From positions 39,030,358 to 39,094,357 of the forward strand of contig OW388300.1 in the NCBI GenBank assembly GCA_936450465.1: a stretch of DNA of 64,000 nucleotides. Direction: 5' to 3'. Below the pieces are notes generated by a model that saw only the letters and a program-made list of their open reading frames with translations, made no database searches and was not told where the DNA came from. Shown piece after piece: positions 50,001 to 62,000 of the stretch (the first letter of the stretch is position 1; every line of letters begins with the position of its first letter). Source of the stretch: Gibbula magus. Taxonomy: Eukaryota > Mollusca > Gastropoda > Trochida > Trochidae. A program made the translations under genes and the position numbers.

Positions 50001-53000
50001 AGACGGACGATCTCATCGCCGCTCAGAAGAAATCTTTTCACGAAGTCACTCATGAACTTGTTCGGCAAGTCACGTCACCGAATACTCTTGTTCGTGATCA
50101 GGTAAGGACACTTGCTCTCTCAAGTCGATATAGATAGGCAATATATGACATAGGCCTAAAAGCTATTGCCCTGAACGTGTAGTTACTTCCATGACAAACT
50201 GGAAAAAATCCTTCGACATAAATGATAAGCAGCCTGTCTTAAATATTAGTAAATGGTGCTTATGTTTGATTGTTGCTCAGAGAGATTGAAACAAAAATGT
50301 TTGTAAATATTGGTGAACTTGATTTTGCAACTGGGCTATGCTCACCTTTATGTTTTACCTGTGTTTTATAATTATAATTATAATTAAGGCCTTTCATAAC
50401 CCATCTTTTGTAGCTAACTCTTTTTTACAATTTATGCTGAATGCCAAATGTAATAAAGAAAAAAGTGAGGTGATATTTGAAAAAATCTTACTTTCTCTCC
50501 GTTAATCTGATAATGGTTTCCAATGTAAGTCTCTCAAAGATTCTAACATCAAGTTATCTCCCCTTGACTGCCTCTCCACTCCAGGCGATGCACTCCTTGC
50601 GATGTCTAGCTAAGACAACTGGACGGAGTATAACGGACATCATGGAGCCACACCGTGAAGTTCTACAGGACATGATTCCACCCAAGAAACATCTGCTGCG
50701 TCATCAGCCGCTAAATGCTCAGATCGGACTCATGGTGGGTAGACATTCCACCAACTCTACATCCTACTGAGCATGGTATTTTTATCTGTTTGATTATTCC
50801 AAAGCTCCTGATTGTGTGAGATGCATTTGACCCGTAATAGCTGAAAATAACATGTTAATGAAATGACTTAAAATCGCGCAGTATTAGCAGTCTCGGATGA
50901 GAAGACCAATGACCCACAACAAATTTTGTAGTCATGACATTTCATTGGCTGATATCCATGTAATAGAGATGCATAAACTGAAGATAAGTGTTACGAGTGA
51001 AAGCACAAATCAGGGTAATTGGAGTAGTCTTGCAGATTAATATGCCTTGAATGGAGTAGGATGCCAACTTGAATGGCTTTTGTATTTAGATTTATAATTT
51101 TCGTTACATGGAATCTGTTACCTTAGAAGCAGCAGGTGAATGATGCAGATATGTTGTGATATAATAAACATTTCTGTAAACATGTCATATGCTGTCTGTC
51201 GATGATATTCAAACTGTCGTCACTGCCACGTCTGCCATTGGAAGTTCAACATTTCTGATAAGAGTTTAATATCTATTCTTGAAATCAGTTAATATGTTTC
51301 ACACTACCCTTGAAATATTTGAAGGCAGTTCATTACATGTTTTTGGTTCATATACAAGATGCTGAATCATACCATTCTGATTGGCCAACTTACATGAATC
51401 GGGAGAAAGTATGGCCACTTGCTAAAAATGGTCTTTACCCAAATGTTAGATTCAGAGTAGATCAAATCAATATGACTGCTACATGGATGAACACAAGAGG
51501 AGTGACTGCGTGCTAACAGATTAACATGAAATTTATTTCCAGGAAGGCAACACGTTCTGTACAACTCTAGAACCGAGACTGTTCACTATGGACATCAACA
51601 TACAAGAGCACAACGTATTCTTCAGTGAGGTCAGTACCGCAATTTACTAAAGATAAAAGAAACTCAAACTCAATCCTGGCTAAAGTTAGTGAACAGTTTT
51701 AAAATCGACCAGGAAATTGTCAACCTAATGATGTATTTTGTTTTTGAAATCTGTTGTTGAGAAATTACATGTTCAATTTCATCATTCTTTCAGCTACAAA
51801 GTCTATGTGAGGCCGACGACACAATTCTCCTCAAACTGCCCTGCTACAAGAACGTCACCAACCTGGTACCCTTGAAGAAAAGTGCTCTTCGTAAGTTGAA
51901 TTTTGTAAATATTCTCTGAATGGAACATAAAATTAAAATCAAGTAAAATGGTTTTAAGTCAACCAACCTGGTTCGCTTAAAAAAAAGTGCTTTTCATAAG
52001 TCAAATTTGATAAATATTCTCAAATTCTCTGAATGGAACATAAAATTGTATTCAAGTGTGATGGTTTAAAGTTAACTAATGTGACCAAAATTTCAACGGT
52101 CTGTTAGATGCAATTCTATGGAACTCAGTAGGGGATCCATAGGGGGAGGGGGCCATTTGAAATGAACCTCTGGATGATCCAAAGACAGCTTTCTGTCCCC
52201 CCTTTGGAAAATTGTTCATGTTATTTCAATGAAAGCTCTGGGTGATCATCCATTGAAAATTCATGGGTTCACAACTATCTCAAAGAGACAGATCTTCAAA
52301 TAGATGATTTTCTCTGAAGTATTTCACGATCAATTAGATAGCGCTGTACCTTATATATCCTTATCGGACAGGTGCTGGGTGCAATGCTACACTGAATTTC
52401 AGTGCAGTACCACCCATGCTTCGCTAGTTCCAGCCGTTGCTCGCAGGTTTCACCGCAATGCATAGCCACCTGGCGTTGTGGGCTTTCTCCCTGCAATAAT
52501 ACTAGCAGCCGCGATATAAGTGAAATACTCTTGAAAGAGGCGTTAAACACTAACTCATTAACTCACTCACTTGGACAGGTGCACTAGCGGCGTGCCACTA
52601 CATCCCGAGTCGACGAGACAAGATCTTCCACATATTGTACAAGGCGCTCAACAGCACCAACAGTGAACTACAGGAGGCTGCACACGGCTGTATGAAGAAG
52701 GTGACAATTTCAATTCATTTTATTTATGTATCAAAATGTGCAAATGTTTTTTTTTCTTTCACTGTTGGTTTACTCAACAAGATCAGAAATCCATTTTCAA
52801 ATTTCAAGCAGCAGTGAAATGAATGACGATTTTTCTTATAATTTGTTTGTGTCCAGCTGTTAGTATCTCCCACATGTTGATATAATAGCTTATGTGGCAT
52901 GCAAAAAATGACAAACAGGGGTTGAAATTAACCTTTTCAATGCAGTAGCCACTCGGACTAATGCATTTCCTTAAGTACTAGTCCAGGCTTATTCCAGCTA

Positions 53001-56000
53001 GCCAAATACATCTCCATGATCATTTCACCTTAAATTCTAACTAGTCCTTCGGACCAGGGATGCAGAAATCGGTCTATTTGCCGGACATGTCCGATTGTAA
53101 ATCCAGTTTGACCGAATGGAAAATTGACCTATCGGACATCAGTTGACCGATTGCAGAAAATAAAAGGAAAAACTAAATTTACAAGCATTAAATAAAGGCA
53201 AACGGCCCTGCTTGTGTCGGTCATAATTGTTCATGAAATTGAAATATGTTGATCCAGTCAAGAAGTCACATTTATTCTTCACAGCACGAGGCACAACGTC
53301 AATCATCATTATCTTCAGTAAATTAGAATTGTCGGCAGAAAAAACACTTACCGTTTGTTATTTAATTGAAATTTCCAGTGTCATTTAGTGACTGAAAGAT
53401 GTGACCCATTTCACAACATTATTTACGAAAAAGATTTCATTAAAATCGCATTATAAACAAATTTTGTCAAAGATAAACTTTGCATGAACGTGTGGCTTCA
53501 CCGTACCGGTGATTCATGAATTTTTTACAGATTGAGATTTTGCTATTTGAATCCCGATAAATTTAATAATATCTCGGTCATAAAACAAAGGTAACATATT
53601 TCAACAAATATGATAGATCAATATCGATGTATGGTAAAGCTATTATACAAATTCAAAATAAATAAACTTATCAAAAACGAATAATTAGCAATAATATTTC
53701 ACGAGACGTTATGTAGTCAAACACCGTTTGTATGACGCTACGAAGACGCGATCGCATTGCCCATCGCATTTACATTATGACACACGTTATAAATAGGTAT
53801 GCTAATTTAAAAACTCCAATTTTTCTTGCGTTTACATTACTTCTTTTTATTTTATAATTATTCATTTACAATTGCGAAATATGTCTCCAAATAAAATATA
53901 AAAGTAATCTTATTAGAATAAGTTCAAATTCGTAATTACACCTTGAATAGGAAAATAGTCGTATGGAAAATAGTTGGACCACGTGCTCTGCCGAGTTGTG
54001 AGTTTACGTAAATTATATCGCTATTGAAAACGAGTTCCTTTGAATTTAAAATGATTAATTAGAAGGTACATATCATTTGGTCCATGATTTGAACTTTTGA
54101 TGAACTATGTGCAATTAAATTATTAGAATTTTCTCGTCTATCTTGACGCAAATTCGCTTGTAAACTCACTTGTGTAAACTCGCTCAAACTAGCACTGTCG
54201 GTAAATCGTAGTTGGTAAACACTGATTTTAAATTATGAACCATTTTATGGATGTTAATGATAAATAAATAGTTATCGTTAATTGCTTTCGTGTTATGTTT
54301 AATAGTATGCAATGAATTGAAGAACCAACAAATAGTGATACTTTCTGATACTTTATTCATAACAAATTTTTACTTCCGGGTTCGTCTTTTTGGGTCAAAG
54401 ATGAAAGATGAAATGTCCGACTGGCATAATTTGAATCTGCATCCCTGCTTCGGACTACCAGTTTTTACACTCTACTAGCCCAGCTTCTTTTTCACTAGCC
54501 ATGGGCTACCGAACTAGTGCTAATTTCGAACCCTGATGTCAAATAAAGGATGTGTGAACATGTACTCAGTTATCTTACTGTTTTATCTCTGGCAGACCAC
54601 ACAGCTATCATGCCCCTGATATACTAATACATAATTGAGTAAAATGTGATTTTAAATTCATAACAGATTATATAATAAGAACAGGAAGATTTTCTGCAAA
54701 ACTCCTTCATCAGGTGGAATGTGATGGAGTGAGTGTATACTCCGAAACATTGTGTATTTTCACAATAAAGAAGTTATTATCCAGACAATCTTCCTGTTCT
54801 TATGTATACCACTTCTAAATGCCATTCAATGACCAGGTTATATAATGGTCAGTGTGTCTGTTCGTCCCTCACATTTTTTTCTTGCTCACAACACCGACAC
54901 TGATTGTTCAAATGTTACAAACGTTTTACTGTTTTTAAGCCTATTTCTTTCACTAATGTTGGAAGAGGAGTATATGAATGAGGTATGTTGAATATTGTTG
55001 CAGTTTATCGGTGGGTGCACTATCGAGACCGATACAGTTCACACGGCAATCCGCCCCCTGCTCCTCATGCTGGGAGATTTCAGGAGCCTCACCTTGAACG
55101 TGATTCAGCGTCTTGCCAGTCTCATCCAACTCTTCCCTAACGTCTTCAACGAGAAGCTCTGTGAACAGCTCTATGTAAGTCTTGTTACGCATGCATACTG
55201 AGAAGTTGAGTTACATTATTATTGTTCAGGGTACATCATCCAGGCAAATGTACTGCAATGATAAAGCGATTAGGTAGGGGCCATGAGCAATTTTGCAAAT
55301 GATGAAAAAATGGCCTGTCAAAATTTGAAGTTTAACTATTGCTACAAAGGGGAATAATTCTGAACATGACTAAAAGACCTAAAATGGCCCATTGTCAAAG
55401 GTGTCTTTCCCAATCCCTGCCAAAAAGTGGTGGTGTGTGGTTCTGAGCATAACTCAAGGGAGCAAGGATATCATCGTGATTAAAAATCACCTTTGTGTGC
55501 CCTTTGAAGGATGTGAGATGTAAACATGCAACCTCATTAAATGAGTAATTAAAAGCTGTGTTTACCATCTTACATCTTTGATGAGCATTCAAGAAGTTGA
55601 GATGATGAAAAATGAAGAATTATTTTATCGATGTACAACTTTATTCTGTGTAGGCGGCATTTCAACATCATAGAACTCACTGCAAAATGTTATCTGTCAC
55701 ATTGCCTTCACTTCCTGTTGCAGGCTCACCTCAAGAAGCTGCTGGAGGTGATTGCTGTAGCTCAGAAGAGCGGACAGAAACCGTCTACCGGACAGGTAGG
55801 GGATCAATAAATTATCTTGTATCAAGAGTTAATGTGTTCTGTGATCCTCCTCTTCGTAATCGTAGTAATCTTTATGTGGCATATTTAATTTATGGTCGTG
55901 TCTAGTTGTACCTGAAAATATGTATACTATGAATACAAACCTGGGATGTATGTTGCTGTTACTTAATGCATTGTCCCACAGGGACTATCTATACTCTCTG

Positions 56001-59000
56001 GAGTCACTTCCAGTCCTCTCAACAACACAAAGATTTTCAAATCTAAACTGTGTCATCGTTCCAGAAAACATGTACAATGCCTCACTTTTAATTCCTGTGT
56101 TGTTCTGAGAGAGCTTAGAGCATACCTTGTGTGTGATACAGTTCTTTTGAGATGATGTTGTTTCATTGTTTGATCTCCCTGTCAGGACCTCAAGACGTGT
56201 GCTGCTATAGTCAACCTCTTCCACCTCATCCCAGCAGCCAGCAAGAACATGCTGGAACAGTTGTCTTTCCTTGTTCTCCGTGGAGAGAGGGCTCTGCTTA
56301 TTGAGGTAGGAACTTTTCAGATCATAAACAGTTGATTGTTGAATTGTAACTGTCTGAAAAATCAAACTGTCCAAACAAATTGACCTGAACCTGTAGTTAA
56401 CAAGAGTTGTATCTCCTTGTTCTTCGTGTAAAGAGGACCCTGCTAATTGAGGTATGAACATTTCCAATCAAACAGTTGATCATTGAATTGTAACTGTCTT
56501 AAAAATCAAACATGTCTCAAACTTCAACAGTGTTATCGTCTGTGCTTTTAAAGTCCACACAAAATGGCCAAAACTAGTAGTTTACAAGAGATCTCTTTCT
56601 TTGTTCACCGTGGAGAGAGGGCGCTTCTTATTGAGTATGAACATTTCCTATTGCTAAATCATTGTATCAAGGAAGAATGTGTCATAAACAATTGGTTATT
56701 TAATTGCAACTCTCCTAATGAGTCCAAGAGTCCTAATGAATCTTAACTACCATCCCTAGGCTGGGAGTCCGTTCAGACAGCCCCTGATGAAGTTTCTGCT
56801 GAGGTACGCCACCCAAACCATCGACCTGTTCCTCACAGACAACGCTCTCAAGGATCAACAGTGTACCAGGTACCTGGAGGTAGGTACAAACTCTTCTAAA
56901 CTTCCCAGCACCAGTGTCGTGTACAATCTTGTCGTTCAAAATAATTGGCTGCAGGGGGGTACTATCCAAAAAATTACAACACTGGCATGGTTGTTGGTGA
57001 AATTTTGTTTTGTCACGTTTTGGGAGACTTTCGTATCCCTTCATCAGGATTTCATTTGATGCAGGGAGACAAAAGTCTGGCATTCTTTTGAGGGTCTGGA
57101 TTGCACATCACCATCTATGTGAAAAACGCTACCCCTGACTATATAAATTGGCTATTGTAATGAAAAAAACAAAACTCTTTGTCAAAAGTTCAAATCCAAA
57201 TCCTTGTCTTTCAGTAAGCATATAACTAAATTTGTAGTTCCTGTTATAATATCAGAGTGTACAGGTTGTAATATACCATGTTTGCCTGTTTGTATTTCAG
57301 TACCTACTAAAGCAGAAAGACGGACAGCCGTTCCGGGACGTACTGCAGTCAAACCCAATGAGACTTGTCAACATGGCCTTCGGACAAATCCAGGTATTTG
57401 AGTAGGAGCTGTTTGAGAAGGCAATACATCTGGTCAAAAATACATCTAAGGACTTTTTTTAATTTTTTCATTCAGCTTTGGATCCAAGTCCAGAATTTGG
57501 ATGAAATGTTGTTTGTCATAGTTGAAATTGACAATCACAGGTTTCACTCAATACATAGCCCCCTGAAATAAATAAGGGATATTTGATATAAATTTATCAT
57601 TGAATACCTTGAATGTTTCATTGAGTGAAGTACAATTGTTTATTTTCACGAGTGGCGCAGCCACGTGTGTAAATATATTATTTCTACCTCACATGATGAG
57701 ATAGACATGGTATATGACGAGAAATGTCAAATGTTCTCCTTGTTCAAATTATGCATCGTTAATTTTATTGAACCATGATAGCCTTGTTCTTTCGTTGTCA
57801 TCTTATGACGTCATACTATTGTTATGATGATGTCATGATTGAAAGTATTATTTCTCTGAGTAGTATAACATTATTTCACTCAGTGATATTACAAATTTTA
57901 TTTTAACCACTAAATGACATATTTCACGTCTGAAAATATAATAAAACTTGCCTCTTTTTGGCTGAAAATTGTACAAGCTATATTGTCCTTGCTGTCGTAT
58001 TTCAGACCCAGAGTGCGTCCCCACTGACGTCCGCCGCCACCACCAAGTCTGAACTACAGTATCAGGCTATCCGACTCATCAGTATACTAGTCCAGTTTGA
58101 CGAGGAGTGGCTGCCCAAACACTCACAAGTGGTGAGAGCTCTATAGTGTCCAATTTTGCCCTTATTTTTTCGTTTTATTTCAAACTACTTACAGTGCTCC
58201 AGATAAGCTGCGTATCTGCGTATTTTACGCACTTAAATTGTTAAAAACGTATTTAAAGAAAAAACTTGAGAGTACAGATACGCAGGCATTTTCTTTAAAA
58301 CTCAATACAATCATAATACCGTATATTACCGGGTATAAGTCGACCCCACGTATAAGTCGACCCCCTTTCTCAACTGCCCAAATACTTGTCAAAACCCTAT
58401 ATCTCATGTATAAGTCGACCCCCCTTTTACCACTTGCTGACTGACACCGAGTGACAAGTCGACATGCACAGGAGTCAACACAGCGGCGATTGGTAAGCAG
58501 TGATGTCGATCGACTTTATTAAATGATAATTTATTTTTCAGACGTTGTAAACAACCAATAAAAAAATACAACTTGTGACTCACGGTGTCTGTTATTATTT
58601 GTTTCAATCAAATTATATTTTCCTCTCATCAAGCCGAATAAACTACGACCAACATGTTGACAAAACTTTATTAGATAACCGGTGAATAGTTAAATTGTTA
58701 CCTAGTAGAAAAGGACGTAAAAAGACATTGCTTTTACTTTTGAGATGAGAAGTGACAGGCTTTAATTACTGTTAATTACTATCAATTAATGTTAATTAAA
58801 CATCAAAGCTTAGATAATTACCGGATGCGCTAATGAATCACTGCCCTGACTGGCAATTAACAAATCTATTCACACGTACGTCTGTCTATTTTTCATGAGT
58901 ATCTATCTCGCATGTCACCGGCTTGTATGTAGAATCTCATTGGTCCACGTGACCTTATCGGGTCACACGACTTGCATCAAGGCTAGATATCGATCGATGT

Positions 59001-62000
59001 TTGTCAGGTAATAGTGAAGATTATAATATAAACTTTAATGAACTTTCGTGATTGAAATGTTATTTTTTATTCATATATCACGCTATATTTGTATTTTAAA
59101 AAGACAACAATAAAGCATATGTTTTTTATTCAATGATTTTAATATTGACTGGACATCGATGTTTGTGAATTGTTTCCGGTGTAAACATCGTCCGTTCGAC
59201 TTGCTGGGCTGGCAGATACTTACCTGGCCTCTAGATTTTTGGGGCTGAAACATAGACCCCGTGTATAAGTCGACCCCCCTCCTTGACCCCCTAATTTTTG
59301 GTATCAAATTCTCGACTTATACCCGGTAATATACGGTACATATCGTTATGTACGCAATAGTTTGGAAACACTAGCGAATTTGAACATAAACTTGCCACGA
59401 TTTGATATCAAAGCTCTACATCAGTGTTTGGCATGTATAAACCGATGCCTCTGTTGTTTTAGATTATGGGGAATCTGAACAAATCTCATCAAACTCTACA
59501 ACAGTATTTGTTTGTGTAAAACGAAGCCTCCTCAGTAATGTTTGTTGTTTACTATCACATGTAAGTTTACTTATCAAAATGGCACTGTCAGTCGGTGGTT
59601 ATAAATCTTTCTTTTTGTAACAATTTGTTACAAGCTAAGAAAACATTAATTTAATTTTAGACAATTGTTTCATCATATGTGAAAGAATGAAAATAAGTTT
59701 ATTGAAGACTAATTATTCTGTGAAATGACAACAGATACAGTTATTTCATTTACTCTTTCAAAATGATAAGACACAAAATATTGAAAAAAATTGAAGAAGT
59801 ACATTAATTGCTTTCAACATCTTCAATACATGTAAGATATAAAAGAATAACCTAATCATATAAAATATTGAGTATAGAGTAATCCCATTTTTTATATAAA
59901 ATACCCAATTGTCAGAAATCGGAGGAGTACCATTTCACTGAATACGTAATCAAAATCAAATTTACTCAATGGTAACAAAAACAAGGGGTAAATACCCAAT
60001 AGGTCTAAAAATTATCTGGAGCACTGTACTTAAATGATTTTCGACTCTGTAGCATGTTTTTGGGCAATTTTTTCTCTTTAAAATTTCCCATTTATAATGA
60101 TAGTTTTCATTTATATTAACTTTAGAGAGTAAAACATCCTATTACACAAACCAATTATCCGGTGTTGCTTATAAAGCAAAAACTTCATGGCGGCCATTTT
60201 AATGTGAACACATTTTATTATTTCGATTTACAAAAACGATCCCCATAGCTTTACCGAACAATGTATACTCATTCTTTAACTTGATTTTCTGAAGAGAGAA
60301 GGGTGTTTTACTTTTGGTGACATTATTTTTTAAAAACATTTCATCAACTTATTAAAAATTTACAATGAATAGGCCATATCATTGTGTACGAAGAATGTCA
60401 ACACTCTTCTTAATTCGAGATGACATCATGCAAATCAACAGGTTTTTGTTTATCTTCATATTCCTATATACCAACAAGTGTAAACATTGTCTTATATGCT
60501 TGTATACATAATGCCATGTAATGTGATTTTTTGGGAATAAAAACATAATTTTTTTAATTTTTTTTAAACTTATTAAAAATGTGCTACTGCCCCTTTAAAT
60601 GAGAGCTCTTTGAAGTATCCAATTCTTCCCTATTTTATTTGTTTAATTTCAAACGAAATCAATGATTTTCACTGATACTGAAGTGAGACGCTTTTTTATT
60701 GACCTATTCTTTTTCACATTTTCACATTAAAGAAGTTGTTATCCAGAAAATCTTCCTGTTCTTATTCTTTTCTTTTTTATTATAATTTGAATCAAATTCA
60801 ATGATTATCTGCTCAACATCACTGATAGTTAAGTGAATGCTCTTCATAGAGTTCAAATCTGTCCATATTATTTCATTTTATTTCAAACAAATTCAATGAT
60901 GTTCTGATGAATAACACTAATACTGATTGATACTGATTCTGTCCTTATGTTTAATTAATTTATTTATTTATTTAATGATTAAGTGATTTGTACTCAATAA
61001 TGCTTATTCTGCCAGTAATGACTTTTTAAGACTCAATTCTCTATATCTTTAGGTGACTCAGCTGCTGAAGATATGGGTGTCCGACAGTTTTCAAGAGAGA
61101 CACAGAAAAGTGGTACGTACAATCTACGATTCTTAAACAAATTCAGGGAAATGTCATTGTGAATATGTACACTTCCGTGCCTCGTAATCTACATCTGGTT
61201 GGTTATAATGTTTCTGTATAACTCATTTTTCTGTAAGTTCATCCTTAATGCTGCTAAGCTGGGTACCTCTAGTAGTTCAGAACTTTTAGGATGTAGACAT
61301 TAACCCACAAGTTGCTATATTCTACCCGTTGACCCCCCGTGGCAGAATATTAGGACCCTTAGATTGCCTCCAAGTTTTACCTTGCGCCAAATTTCCCAAA
61401 CAACTAATCTGGTACCTTCTAACTGACTGGGAGTCGCCGGCCAGTATCTCATCGATTATGATTGACTTTGAGAAAAACTTAGACCTTTTCCGGTGGGGAT
61501 AAAAGAATGTACTATTTCCATACAGGACTAACCTGGGATTTGCAAGTTAAGGGTTAATGTAGAATCAGGTTTAGTGGAATAATCTTTTTCTTTTCCCAGG
61601 ACTCACTGGACTTTGTCCACTGGAAGGAACCTGCCCTGCTGGTGAGATGTCTCCTCAACTTCTTCAGGTAATCCACTTGTCTTTATATATCTTTTTAATC
61701 ATACTTGCCAAGGCCACGGCAACTTTGTCGGCAGTAGGGACTGTTCTACACGCTGTAAGGTTTGGGTGCAATGCTACTCTGAATTTCAGCGTAGTACCAC
61801 GCATGGTTCGCTAGTTCCAGCCTGTGCTCGCAGGTTTCACCGCAATACATAGCCACATGGCGTTGCAGGCTTTCTCCCTGTCATAATTCTAGCAGCCGCG
61901 ATATAAGTGAAATACTCTTGAAAGCAGCTGTAAACTCCAACTCACCTCACCTCTCCTCTCATACTTGCCGCTTGATCTCCATATTGGTAATCAGCAAAGG

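Noticed and set aside
55985..56467. 160-codon minus-strand ORF
   Set aside because: It is antisense to TRRAP exon 37 and its degenerate copy, which gives it spurious length.
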